Source: Microbulbifer litoralis
GTDB lineage: Bacteria > Pseudomonadota > Gammaproteobacteria > Pseudomonadales > Cellvibrionaceae
DNA: 64,000 nt
Reading direction: 5' to 3'
Assembly (NCBI RefSeq): GCF_023634065.1
Contig: NZ_JALKCV010000010.1
Span: 116,016 to 180,015 of the forward strand
The notes under the pieces are model-generated. The model saw only the letters and a program-made list of their open reading frames with translations. It searched no databases and had not been told where the DNA came from. Shown piece after piece: positions 39,919 to 48,660 of this stretch; positions within the stretch are counted from its first letter, which is position 1, and each line of letters starts with the position of its first letter. The translations under genes and the position numbers were made by a program.

Positions 39919-41170
39919 GCCGCTGCCCGCGTTTATCGGCCTGCGCTACGCCGGCGCCCAGCGCCGCGGCGAGGACTCCGCCGGGCTGGTGTCGTTTATC
40001 TCCGGGCTGTCGATGATCGGCCTGATCCTGGGTGTGGCGCTGATGATCGTCGTCATGTCGGTCATGAACGGTTTCGACCGCGAGTTGCGCGAGCGCATCC
40101 TCGGCATCATGCCGCACGCCACCATCTACAACGCCAGCGCCGATATCGACTGGCCGGCGGTGCGCGACCAACTGGCGGCCGAGCCGCAGGTAGTGGCCGC
40201 CGCCGAGGTGTGGCAGGTCAATGCGCTGGCCCGCAAGGGCAGGGAGGTTGCGCCGCTGCTGGTGCAGGGCATCAATCCGCAGACCATTGTCGAGGTCTCC
40301 AATATCGGCCAGTTCCTGGCGCCGGAAAGCCTGGCGACACTGACCAATCCCGCCGAAGCCGGTGTTATCCTCGGCCGCGGTATCGCCGACAAACTGGGCG
40401 TGAAGAAGGGCGAGCACCTGTCCCTGATCGTGCCCGATAGCGGCGGTGCCGATGGCGGCCGCCGCGCCGCGCACCTGGCGGGTTTCCGGGTGGTGGATAT
40501 CTTCCACTCAGGCACCGCGCTGGACCAGTCCCTGGCGCTGGTGGACTGGCAACAGGCGCAGTCCCTGGCCGCTGGCGCCGGCGGTGCCGGTGTGCAACTG
40601 CGGCTCGAGAATATGCTCGACGCCAACTGGATCATGCGCCAGTTGCTGGGCCAGCTGCCGGCACAGAACTTCTACGGCAACGACTGGAGCAGCACCCACG
40701 GCAACCTCTACCAGGCGATCCAGATGTCGCGCAACCTGGTGGGCCTGCTGGTGCTGCTGATCATCGCCATCGCCGCCTTCAACGTGGTGTCGACACTGGT
40801 GATGGTGGTTATCGACAAGCACAGCGATATCGCCATTCTGCGCACCATGGGCGCCAGCACCCGCGAGATACTGCTGACCTTCGTCAGCCAGGGCGCGCTG
40901 GTGGGCCTGGTGGGCGCTGCGGTCGGCGGCCTGCTGGGTGTGATCGGTTCGCTGGTGGTGACGGACCTGGTATCGGCGATCGAATCCCTGTTCGGGATAC
41001 AGTTCCTGAAATCCGACGTCTACCCGGTGGACTACCTGCCGTCGGAGTTGCAGTGGGGCGATGTGGCCCTGGTGGTGGGTGCCGGCCTGCTGCTCAGCCT
41101 GCTGGCGACACTCTACCCGGCGCTGCAGGCGAGCCGGGTACAACCGGCGGCGGCGCTGCGGCACGAGTAG
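39911..41170 (+). CDS. lolE: Lipoprotein-releasing ABC permease LolE
   Basis: Second permease of LolCDE, a paralogue of LolC. It begins [19 protein letters not shown], with a periplasmic domain and C-terminal helices [21 protein letters not shown]; the end [16 protein letters not shown] is the family tail. The ATG at 39911 overlaps the lolD stop. The TAG stop codon is itself part of a GTAGGGTGCG repeat arm, so the current C-terminus may have been set by repeat insertion. Confidence 0.93.
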   Translation: MFRPLPAFIGLRYAGAQRRGEDSAGLVSFISGLSMIGLILGVALMIVVMSVMNGFDRELRERILGIMPHATIYNASADIDWPAVRDQLAAEPQVVAAAEVWQVNALARKGREVAPLLVQGINPQTIVEVSNIGQFLAPESLATLTNPAEAGVILGRGIADKLGVKKGEHLSLIVPDSGGADGGRRAAHLAGFRVVDIFHSGTALDQSLALVDWQQAQSLAAGAGGAGVQLRLENMLDANWIMRQLLGQLPAQNFYGNDWSSTHGNLYQAIQMSRNLVGLLVLLIIAIAAFNVVSTLVMVVIDKHSDIAILRTMGASTREILLTFVSQGALVGLVGAAVGGLLGVIGSLVVTDLVSAIESLFGIQFLKSDVYPVDYLPSELQWGDVALVVGAGLLLSLLATLYPALQASRVQPAAALRHE

Positions 41171-41217
41171 GGTGCGCCGTGCGCACCGGCTGGCGGCGTG
41201 CGCGCAGCGCCCCCTGC
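41167..41217. repeat. GGGTGCGCCG repeat overlapping the lolE stop codon
   Basis: A complete left arm (41167-41187) begins with the GTAG whose TAG is the lolE stop. The right arm (about 41195-41217) is degenerate, reading TGCGCGCAGCGCCCCCTGC. Confidence 0.75.
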
Positions 41218-41250
41218 GAGGGCCAGGCGATCAGAAAAACGCTACCGGAA

Positions 41251-41775
41251 TCAGCCGATCACCGAGCGCTTCTGGATCCGCAGCTTCCACCGCTTCACCA
41301 CATGCCAGCGCCACAGCGCCTGCATCGCAAAGTAGGACACGGCGGCGAAGAAAATGCCGGCCAGCAGCGAGCCGAAGAACAGCGGCAGCCAGATTTTCCC
41401 CACCTCTTCCGACAGCCACTCCCAGGAAAGCTCGATCCTGAAATCCAGCGGCGGCGTTCCCAGCAGCCAGGTGCCCAGTTTGTAGGTGCTGTAGAAGATT
41501 GCCGGCATGGTCACCGGGTTGCTGATCCACACCAGGATCATTGACAGCGGCAGGTTGCAGCGGAACCACAGCGCCAGCAGCGCGGCGATGATCATCTGGC
41601 CCGGCAGGGGCAGGAAGCTGGTGAATACACCCACGGCAAAAGCCACGGACACCGAGTGTCGGTTCAGGTGGAAGAGGTTGGGGTCGTCCAGCAGCTTGCC
41701 GAGAAACTTCAAGCCACTCTTGGCGCGAACCTGTTCGGGTGTTGGCAGCCAGCGCCTGATAATACTCTTCGGCAT
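41251..41775 (-). CDS. DUF2062 integral membrane protein
   Basis: A 174-residue protein with three or four helices and the characteristic sequence SVAFAVGVFTSFLPLPGQMIIAA then WISNPVTMPAIFY that defines DUF2062. An N-terminal charged segment, MPKSIIRRWLPTPEQVRAKSG, precedes the membrane part. No biochemical role is known. It converges on the lolE end with about 80 bp between. Confidence 0.9.
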   Translation of the reverse strand: MPKSIIRRWLPTPEQVRAKSGLKFLGKLLDDPNLFHLNRHSVSVAFAVGVFTSFLPLPGQMIIAALLALWFRCNLPLSMILVWISNPVTMPAIFYSTYKLGTWLLGTPPLDFRIELSWEWLSEEVGKIWLPLFFGSLLAGIFFAAVSYFAMQALWRWHVVKRWKLRIQKRSVIG

Positions 41776-42002
41776 AACTCAATCTATCCGGATCGGGCAG
41801 CTAACCAATCAATTTCGTCGTCCAGGGAAACAGAGCGTGTACCGGGGCCGGCTCCCTGAGCCGCCACCGGTAAGCATAGAGTGTCCCGCCCGGGTCTTGC
41901 ACCGGCGGGAGCCGGCGCGGCGGCAAACGCCGCGCGGGCGCTATTATGCCCCCATCGGGGTTACAAGACTACTCTCCCGGGGAAAGTCTCCCTCTATGAC
42001 TG

Positions 42003-42014
42003 ATTGTCAACAAT
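42003..42014. promoter_or_regulatory. Candidate GntR operator 1 (distal)
   Basis: ATTGTCAACAAT, a near-perfect 12-bp palindrome with a TTGT...ACAA core as bound by FadR-subfamily GntR proteins. It lies 19 bp upstream of a TTGACC -35 hexamer. Confidence 0.7.
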
Positions 42015-42032
42015 AGTCGCCGTTTTGGCCTA

Positions 42033-42061
42033 TTGACCACCATAAGTCTGTGCTTTACTGT
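42033..42061 (+). promoter_or_regulatory. Candidate prp operon promoter
   Basis: TTGACC at 42033-42038 and TACTGT at 42056-42061 with a 17-bp spacer. The -35 is good and the -10 modest. It lies between the two ATTGTC palindromes. Confidence 0.5.
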
Positions 42062-42075
42062 TTTCACCCTATAAG

Positions 42076-42087
42076 ATTGTCGACAAT
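42076..42087. promoter_or_regulatory. Candidate GntR operator 2 (proximal)
   Basis: ATTGTCGACAAT, a perfect 12-bp palindrome 73 bp from operator 1 (about seven helical turns). It lies just downstream of the likely transcription start and 26 bp before the gene start. Confidence 0.75.
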
Positions 42088-42113
42088 GTTGAGCCCTTGA
42101 GGAGCACCAGGCC

Positions 42114-42800
42114 GTGGAGAACGCAGAGGCAAAGCCGGTGGAGAACAGCCAGAGCCTGGCCGAACGGCTGTTTGTGACCCTGCGTGGTGAAATCGTCGAC
42201 GGCACCATTCCCGCCGGTAGCAAGGTCAGTGAGCCCGAGCTGGCACGGCGCTTCGAGGCCAGCCGCGGCAGTCTGCGCGAAGCGGTAATGCGCCTGGAAT
42301 CCCTGGGGCTGCTGGAGCGCCGGGTCAATGTCGGCGCGCGGGTCGTCGACCTGACCGAGCGCGGCCTGCTGGAACTCTACGACGTGCGCGAGGCGCTGGA
42401 GGGCATGGCCTGCCGCCTGGCGGCCACGGAACGCAGCGAGGAAGACCTGGTCGAGCTGCGCCGCATGCTCGCCCGCCACGAACAGCAGGAAGAGCTGCAG
42501 GCCGGCACCGGCTACTACCAGCCGGAAGGGGATTTCGACTTCCACTTCCGCATCGTGCAAGCCTCCAACAACGACCTGCTGATCGACACCCTCTGCAACC
42601 GCCTCTACTACCGCGTGCGCATGTACCGCTACCAGTTGGGCATGTTCAGCCCGCGCGCGCAGCGGGCCTTCCGCGAGCACAGCCATATTATCGAAGCCAT
42701 CGAGGCCGGCGACGGCGAACTGGCGGAGATCCTGATGCGGCGCCATATCCGCGCGTCGCGACTGAATATCGAGAAGAAACTGACACGAGGTAGTCCATGA
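42114..42800 (+). CDS. GntR-family regulator of the methylcitrate operon
   Basis: FadR-subfamily repressor, 228 aa. The wHTH is [20 protein letters not shown] through [20 protein letters not shown], and residues 80-215 form the all-helical FCD effector domain. The GTG at 42114 has GAGGAGC upstream and overlaps the TTG-rich leader. It is the first gene of the prp cluster as in Pseudomonas, and probably senses 2-methylcitrate or a related acid and represses the operon through the two ATTGTC palindromes. It overlaps prpB by four bases, so the regulator is co-expressed with its target. Confidence 0.9.
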   Translation: MENAEAKPVENSQSLAERLFVTLRGEIVDGTIPAGSKVSEPELARRFEASRGSLREAVMRLESLGLLERRVNVGARVVDLTERGLLELYDVREALEGMACRLAATERSEEDLVELRRMLARHEQQEELQAGTGYYQPEGDFDFHFRIVQASNNDLLIDTLCNRLYYRVRMYRYQLGMFSPRAQRAFREHSHIIEAIEAGDGELAEILMRRHIRASRLNIEKKLTRGSP

Positions 42801-43675
42801 GCCAGACACTGACCGCCGGCGGCCGTTTCCGCCGCGCTCTCGCCGACAACAAGCCCCTGCAGGTGGTCGGCACCATCAACGCCTACAGCGCCATCATGGC
42901 CGAGCGCATCGGCCACCAGGCGATTTACCTGTCCGGCGGCGGTGTCGCCAACGCCTCCTACGGCCTGCCGGACTTAGGGTTAACCAGCCTCAACGACGTG
43001 CTCGAAGACGTGCGCCGCATCACCGCCGCCAGCGAACTGCCGCTGCTGGTGGATATCGACACCGGCTGGGGCGGCGCCTTCAATATTGCCCGCACGATAA
43101 AAGAAATGATCCGCGCCGGCGCCGGCGCCGTGCATATCGAGGACCAGGTGGCGCAGAAGCGCTGCGGCCACCGCCCGAACAAGGAGATTGTCTCCAAAGA
43201 GGAGATGGTCGATCGCATCAAGGCCGCCGTCGACGCTCGCACTGACGACGACTTCTTTATCATGGCGCGCACCGATTCCTTCGCCCAGGAGGGCCTCGAT
43301 GCCGCCATCGACCGTGCCCAGGCCTGCATCGAAGCCGGCGCCGACGGCATCTTCGCCGAAGCCGTCACCGAACTGGAACACTACCGCGCCTTCAAGGATG
43401 CGCTGAACGTACCGATCCTCGCCAACATCACTGAGTTCGGTAAAACCAGGCTCTACAACAAGGCGGAACTGGGCGAAGCCGGCGCCGACATGGTCCTCTA
43501 CCCGCTGTCCGCCTTCCGCGCCATGAACAAGGCGGCGGAAAACGTCTATACCAGTATTCTCGAAAACGGCGACCAACAGGCCGTGGTCGACACCATGCAG
43601 ACCCGCGCCGAGCTGTACGACTACCTGAACTACCACGAGTTCGAGCAGAAGCTGGACGAGCTTTTCAAGAAGTAG
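42797..43675 (+). CDS. prpB: 2-Methylisocitrate lyase
   Basis: Last step of the methylcitrate cycle: cleaves 2-methylisocitrate to pyruvate and succinate. TIM-barrel of the isocitrate-lyase superfamily with VDIDTGWGG metal region and catalytic KRCGH at residues 121-125 (Cys123). The length of 292 aa is canonical. The ATG at 42797 overlaps the stop of the regulator. It is separated from prpC by a five-unit repeat array. Confidence 0.96.
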   Translation: MSQTLTAGGRFRRALADNKPLQVVGTINAYSAIMAERIGHQAIYLSGGGVANASYGLPDLGLTSLNDVLEDVRRITAASELPLLVDIDTGWGGAFNIARTIKEMIRAGAGAVHIEDQVAQKRCGHRPNKEIVSKEEMVDRIKAAVDARTDDDFFIMARTDSFAQEGLDAAIDRAQACIEAGADGIFAEAVTELEHYRAFKDALNVPILANITEFGKTRLYNKAELGEAGADMVLYPLSAFRAMNKAAENVYTSILENGDQQAVVDTMQTRAELYDYLNYHEFEQKLDELFKK

Positions 43676-43686
43676 GTATCACCGGT

Positions 43687-44184
43687 CGTCATCCCGGACT
43701 TGATCCGGGATCCAGAGCGGAGCCGCTGGGAAGCACGGCACTGGATACCGGATCAAGTCCGGTATGACGAAAGCAGTAAATCGCAACCATCGTCATCCCG
43801 GGCTTGACCCGGGATCCAGAACGGAGTCGCCGGAGGTACAGCACTGGATACCGGATCAAGTCCGGTATGACGAAAGCAGTAAATCGCAACCATCGTCATC
43901 CCGGGCTTGACCCGGGATCCAGCACGGAGTCGCCGGAGGCACAGCACTGGACACCGGATCAAGACCGGTATGACGAGAGCAGTGAGTGTGATCAACCGTC
44001 ATCCCGGGCTCGACCCGGGATCCAGAGCGGAGTTATCGGACGGCACAGCACTGGATGCCGGATCAAGTCCGGTATGACGAAAGCAGTAAATCGCAACCAT
44101 CGTCATCCCGGGCTTGATCCGGGATCCAGGACGGAGCTGCCGGAAGGCACAGCACTGGACACCGGATCCTCTCCGGTATGACGA
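43687..44184. repeat. Array of five 103-104 bp palindromic units between prpB and prpC
   Basis: CGTCATCCCGG starts at 43687, 43791, 43894, 43997 and 44101. Each unit contains a CCCGGG...CCCGGGATC hairpin, then a second CCGGATCAAG-TCCGG hairpin, ending GGTATGACGA, and four are joined by AAGCAGTAAATCGCAACCAT or variants. The whole fills the 545-bp prpB-prpC gap. It resembles a REP/BIME array, not CRISPR, because unit and spacer sequences are all conserved. Confidence 0.9.
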
Positions 44185-44220
44185 AGCAAAAAACTCTTTC
44201 CTAAAAAAGGGGAATCAAAG

Positions 44221-45348
44221 ATGGCAGAGAAAAAACAGGGAGGCGCAGGCCTCCGCGGCCAGGTGGCCGGCAAAACCGCACTGTCCACCGTCGGTGTCTC
44301 CGGCTCCGGCCTGACTTACCGCGGCTACGACGTCAAAGACCTGGCGGAACACTGTGAGTTCGAGGAAGTCGCCTACCTGATTTTCTACGGTGAACTGCCC
44401 ACCCGCGCGCAACTGGCGGACTACAAAGGCATCCTGAAAGCCATGCGCGGCCTGCCACAGGCATTGAAAGAAGTCCTCGAACGCATCCCCGCCGACGCCC
44501 ATCCGATGGATGTGATGCGCACCGGCTGCTCCATGCTGGGCAATCTTGAGGGCGAAGAGTCCTTCGACCAGCAGCAGGAAAAAGCCAACCGCCTGCTGGC
44601 CGCCTTCCCGTCCATCATCTGCTACTGGTACCGCTTCAGCCACGACGGTGTGCGCATCGAAACCGAAACCGACGACGACTCCATCGGCGGCCACTTCCTG
44701 CATATGCTGCGCGGCGAGAAGCCCAACGCATTGCATGAACAGGTGATGAACGTCTCCCTGATCCTCTACGCCGAGCACGAGTTCAACGCCTCCACCTTTA
44801 CCGCCCGCGTTTGCGCCTCGACCCTGTCCGACCTGTTCAGCTGCATCACCGGCGCCATCGGCTCCCTGCGCGGCCCCTTACATGGCGGCGCCAACGAAGC
44901 GGCGATGGCACTGATCGAGCGTTTCTCCTCCGCCGACGAAGCCGAGAAAGAACTGCTGGGCATGCTCGAGCGCAAGGAAAAGATCATGGGCTTCGGCCAC
45001 GCGGTCTACACCGAATCCGACCCGCGCAACGCCATCATCAAAAAATGGTCCGAGAAACTGGCCGCGGACGTGGGCGACAACGTGCTCTATCCGGTCTCCG
45101 TGCGCTGCGAGGAAGTCATGTGGCGCGAGAAGAAGCTGTTCTGCAACGCCGACTTCTTCCACGCCTCCGCCTATCACTTTATGGGTATCCCGACCAAGCT
45201 GTTCACCCCGATCTTCGTAATGAGCCGCCTCACCGGCTGGGCCGCCCACGTATTCGAACAGCGCGCCGACAACCGCATCATCCGCCCCAGCGCCGAATAC
45301 ACCGGCCCGGAACTGCGCGAAGTGACGCCGATCGCCGAGCGCGGCTGA
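44221..45348 (+). CDS. prpC: 2-Methylcitrate synthase
   Basis: Condenses propionyl-CoA with oxaloacetate. Citrate-synthase fold with GLRGQVAGKTALSTVG near the start, HGGANEAAM and the catalytic His in GFGHAVYTESDPRN. The start MAEKKQGGAGLRGQVAGKTA is typical of PrpC rather than GltA. The length of 375 aa is normal. AAAAGGGGAATC precedes the ATG at 44221. Confidence 0.96.
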   Translation: MAEKKQGGAGLRGQVAGKTALSTVGVSGSGLTYRGYDVKDLAEHCEFEEVAYLIFYGELPTRAQLADYKGILKAMRGLPQALKEVLERIPADAHPMDVMRTGCSMLGNLEGEESFDQQQEKANRLLAAFPSIICYWYRFSHDGVRIETETDDDSIGGHFLHMLRGEKPNALHEQVMNVSLILYAEHEFNASTFTARVCASTLSDLFSCITGAIGSLRGPLHGGANEAAMALIERFSSADEAEKELLGMLERKEKIMGFGHAVYTESDPRNAIIKKWSEKLAADVGDNVLYPVSVRCEEVMWREKKLFCNADFFHASAYHFMGIPTKLFTPIFVMSRLTGWAAHVFEQRADNRIIRPSAEYTGPELREVTPIAERG

Positions 45349-45360
45349 CCCTGGGACCGC

Positions 45361-45451
45361 GTAGCCCGGATGCAGGCGCGCAGCGCCGGAATCCGGGAGG
45401 GGCCGCAGACGGCAGCCAATCCCGGATTGCGCTGCGCTCCATCCGGGCTAC
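45361..45451. repeat. GTAGCCCGGATG inverted repeat downstream of prpC
   Basis: GTAGCCCGGATGCAGGCGCG at the left and ...CGCTCCATCCGGGCTAC at the right form an inverted pair flanking a GC-rich centre. The same element occurs as tandem copies at 48418-48648. Confidence 0.75.
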
Positions 45452-45516
45452 AAGCCTGGGACCGCGGAGCTCGGGAGCGCCCGCCGCCAGCTCCGCTTGC
45501 GGGCCGCAGTCTCGCC

Positions 45517-45585
45517 GTAGGAGCCTGCCTTGCAGGCGAATGGCTACGGAGCACCGCTCCTTTCGCCTGCAAGGCAGGCTCCTAC
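45517..45585. repeat. GTAGGAGCCTGCC inverted repeat upstream of acnD
   Basis: GTAGGAGCCTGCCTTGCAGG (45517-45536) plus CGAA is mirrored by TTCGCCTGCAAGG... to CCTAC at 45585. A lone copy of the left arm occurs at 48373-48396. The hairpin ends 50 bases before acnD. Confidence 0.8.
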
Positions 45586-45635
45586 AAAATCCATGCCGGA
45601 AATTGACCGCAGATACGTTTAGACAGATTTACCAA

Positions 45636-48251
45636 ATGATGAACACCGAACACCGCAAAAACCTCCCCGGCACGGACCTCGACTACTTCGACACCCGCGC
45701 CGCCGTAAACGCCATCCAACCCGGCGCCTACGAAAAACTGCCGTACACCTCGCGCATCCTGGCAGAAAACCTGGTCCGCCGCTGCGATCCGCAACAGCTC
45801 ACCGACGCGCTGAAACAGATCGTCGAACGCAAACGCGACCTGGACTTCCCCTGGTACCCGGCCCGCGTCGTCTGCCACGACATCCTCGGCCAGACCGCCC
45901 TGGTGGACCTCGCCGGCCTGCGCGATGCCATCGCCGAAAAGGGCGGTGACCCGGCCAAGGTCAACCCGGTAGTACCGACACAACTGATCGTCGACCACTC
46001 CCTGGCCGTCGAACACCCCGGCTTCGAAGAAAACGCCTTCGAAAAAAACCGCGCAGTGGAAGAACGCCGCAACGAAGACCGCTTCCATTTTATCAACTGG
46101 ACCAAAACCGCCTTCGAAAACGTCGACGTCATCCCGCCCGGCAACGGCATCATGCACCAGATCAACCTGGAGAAAATGTCTCCGGTTGTTCAGGTTAAAG
46201 ATGACGGTAAAGGCGGAAAGGTAGCCTTCCCGGACACCTGCGTCGGCACCGACAGCCATACGCCGATGGTGGACGCCCTCGGCGTGATTTCCGTGGGAGT
46301 AGGGGGCCTGGAAGCCGAGAGCGTGATGCTCGGCCGCGCCTCCGCCATGCGCCTGCCGGATATCGTCGGCGTGGAGCTGACCGGCAAACTGCAGCCGGGC
46401 ATCACCGGCACCGACCTGGTACTGGCCCTGACCGAATTCCTGCGCCGCGAGCGCGTGGTCGGCGCCTACCTGGAATTCTTCGGCGAGGGCGCCTCCAGCC
46501 TGAGCCTCGGCGACCGCGCCACCATCTCCAACATGACCCCGGAGTACGGCGCCACCGCCGCCATGTTCTCCATCGATGAGCAGACCATCGACTACTTGAA
46601 GCTGACCGGCCGCGACGACGAGCAGGTGGCGCTGGTAGAAAAATTCGCAAAAGAAACCGGCCTCTGGGCCGACAGCCTCAAGGACGCCGAATACGAGCGC
46701 GTCCTGAAATTCGATCTCTCGTCGGTCGGCCGCAACCTGGCCGGCCCCTCCAACCCGCACGCGCTGCTGCCGGCCGCCGAACTGGTCTATCGAGGAATCG
46801 CGAAAGGATGGGAAGAGAAAGAAGGCGAGATGCCCGACGGGGCCGTAATCATCGCCGCCATCACCAGCTGCACCAACACCAGCAACCCGCGCAACATGAT
46901 TGCCGCCGGCCTGATCGCCCGCAACGCCAACAAACTGGGCCTGGTCCGCAAGCCCTGGGTGAAATCCTCCCTGGCACCGGGCTCCAAGACGGTAAAAATG
47001 TACCTGGAAGAAGCCGACCTGCTGCCGGAACTGCAACAGCTGGGCTTCGACGTGGTCGCCTTCGCCTGCACCACCTGCAACGGCATGAGCGGCGCGCTGG
47101 ATCCGAAAATCCAAAAGGAAGTCATCGACCGCGACCTGTATTCCACCGCCGTACTGTCCGGCAACCGCAACTTCGACGGCCGCATCCACCCCTACGCCAA
47201 GCAGGCCTTCCTGGCCTCGCCGCCTTTGGTGGTGGCCTACGCAATCGCCGGCACCATCCGCTTCGATATCGAGAAGGATGTGCTGGGCCACGATAAAGAC
47301 GGCAACCCGATCACGCTCAAGGATATCTGGCCGAACGACGAAGAGATCGATGCGATCGTCAAGCAGAGCGTAAAGCCGCAGCAGTTCCGCGACGTCTATA
47401 TCCCGATGTTCGACCTGGAGAAGGGCGCGGAAGAGAAGACCGAGCCACTGTACGACTGGCGCCCGCAGAGCACCTATATCCGCCGCCCGCCCTACTGGGA
47501 AGGTGCGCTTGCGGGAGAGCGTGCGCTAAAAGGTATGCGCCCGCTGGCGGTACTCGGCGACAATATCACCACCGACCACCTGTCGCCGTCCAACGCCATC
47601 CTCGCCAGCAGCGCTGCCGGCGAATACCTGGCGAAAATGGGCCTGCCGGAGGAGGACTTCAACTCCTACGCGACGCATAGAGGCGACCACCTCACCGCCC
47701 AGCGCGCCACCTTCGCCAACCCGAAACTGCTGAACGAAATGGTGCGCGACGAAAACGGCGAAGTGAAACAGGGCTCCCTGGCCCGCATCGAGCCGGAAGG
47801 CAAGGTAACCCGCATGTGGGAAGCCATCGAAACCTATATGGAACGCAAACAGCCACTGATCATTATCGCCGGCGCCGACTACGGCCAGGGCTCGTCAAGA
47901 GACTGGGCTGCAAAAGGCGTGGCACTGGCCGGAGTGGAAGCCATCGTCGCCGAAGGCTTCGAACGCATCCACCGCACCAACCTGATCGGCATGGGCGTAC
48001 TGCCGCTGCAGTTCCAGGAAGGCACCACCCGCAAGACCCTGGGCATAGACGGCACCGAGACCTTCGACGTACTCGGCGAACAAAAGCCGGGCGCCACCCT
48101 GACGTTACTGATCCACCGCAAAGACGGTGAAACCATAGAAGTCCCGGTAACCTGCCGCCTGGATACCCAGGAAGAAGTCTCCATCTACGGCGCCGGCGGC
48201 GTACTGCAACGCTTCGCCAAAGACTTCCTCGAAGCGGAAGCAACAGCCTGA
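45636..48251 (+). CDS. acnD: 2-Methylcitrate dehydratase, Fe-S dependent (AcnD)
   Basis: Aconitase-family enzyme that dehydrates 2-methylcitrate to 2-methylaconitate for PrpF. Iron-sulfur ligands are visible in ITSCTNTSNPRNM and ACTTCNGMSG, and the swivel-domain motifs DNITTDHLSPSNAI and YGQGSSRDWAAKG are present. Its position next to prpF separates it from AcnA. The length of 871 aa is typical. The ATG at 45636 is followed by a second ATG one codon later; neither has a strong Shine-Dalgarno. An antisense ORF in this region is a shadow. Confidence 0.95.
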   Translation: MMNTEHRKNLPGTDLDYFDTRAAVNAIQPGAYEKLPYTSRILAENLVRRCDPQQLTDALKQIVERKRDLDFPWYPARVVCHDILGQTALVDLAGLRDAIAEKGGDPAKVNPVVPTQLIVDHSLAVEHPGFEENAFEKNRAVEERRNEDRFHFINWTKTAFENVDVIPPGNGIMHQINLEKMSPVVQVKDDGKGGKVAFPDTCVGTDSHTPMVDALGVISVGVGGLEAESVMLGRASAMRLPDIVGVELTGKLQPGITGTDLVLALTEFLRRERVVGAYLEFFGEGASSLSLGDRATISNMTPEYGATAAMFSIDEQTIDYLKLTGRDDEQVALVEKFAKETGLWADSLKDAEYERVLKFDLSSVGRNLAGPSNPHALLPAAELVYRGIAKGWEEKEGEMPDGAVIIAAITSCTNTSNPRNMIAAGLIARNANKLGLVRKPWVKSSLAPGSKTVKMYLEEADLLPELQQLGFDVVAFACTTCNGMSGALDPKIQKEVIDRDLYSTAVLSGNRNFDGRIHPYAKQAFLASPPLVVAYAIAGTIRFDIEKDVLGHDKDGNPITLKDIWPNDEEIDAIVKQSVKPQQFRDVYIPMFDLEKGAEEKTEPLYDWRPQSTYIRRPPYWEGALAGERALKGMRPLAVLGDNITTDHLSPSNAILASSAAGEYLAKMGLPEEDFNSYATHRGDHLTAQRATFANPKLLNEMVRDENGEVKQGSLARIEPEGKVTRMWEAIETYMERKQPLIIIAGADYGQGSSRDWAAKGVALAGVEAIVAEGFERIHRTNLIGMGVLPLQFQEGTTRKTLGIDGTETFDVLGEQKPGATLTLLIHRKDGETIEVPVTCRLDTQEEVSIYGAGGVLQRFAKDFLEAEATA

Positions 48252-48264
48252 GTTCAAAAAAAGT

Positions 48265-48332
48265 CGTCATGCCGGACTCGATCCGGCATCCAGCGACGAA
48301 GCCCTGGATCCCGAGGCAAGCCCGGCATGACG
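48265..48332. repeat. CGTCAT...GGCATGACG element after acnD
   Basis: CGTCATGCC at 48265 and GGCATGACG ending at 48332 bracket two short CCGGATC-type hairpins. It is a diverged single unit of the family arrayed at 43687-44184. A mismatch-bearing GGGTGCGCCG-family arm follows at 48344-48362, and the GTAGGAGCC arm at 48373-48396. Confidence 0.7.
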
Positions 48333-48417
48333 AACGAACACACAGGATGCGCCGTACGCACCACACAACACTGTAGGAGCCTGCCTTGCAGGCGAAGAAG
48401 CGAAGAACCACAGAACC

Positions 48418-48648
48418 GTAGCCCGGATACAGCGCAGCGGAATCCGGGGCCCAAGGCCCCAGGAACCCCGGTTCCACCCAAACATCCAGAATTTGTAGCC
48501 CGGATGCAGCGCAGCGGAATCCGGGACCCAAGGCCCCAGGAACCCCGGTTCCACCCAAACATCCAGAATTTGTAGCCCGGATGCAGCGCAGCGGAATCCG
48601 GGGCCAAGGCCCCAAAATCCCCGATTCCACTCCACCCCATCCAGGCCA
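48418..48648. repeat. Three tandem 77-bp GTAGCCCGGAT repeats before prpF
   Basis: GTAGCCCGGATnCAGCGCAG begins at 48418, 48495 and 48572, a 77-bp period, with the third unit diverging near its end. The 409-bp acnD-prpF gap is almost wholly repeat-derived. ORFs on the minus strand here are repeat shadows. Confidence 0.85.
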
Positions 48649-48660
48649 CCGGAGAGAACC

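Noticed and set aside
43687..44184. Possible CRISPR array
   Set aside because: Repeat units and the segments between them are all conserved and about 103 bp long; there are no unique 30-40 bp spacers and no cas genes nearby.
45582..47291. 569-aa minus-strand ORF across acnD
   Set aside because: Antisense shadow of acnD with Gly/Val/Gln bias; acnD Fe-S motifs are intact on the plus strand.
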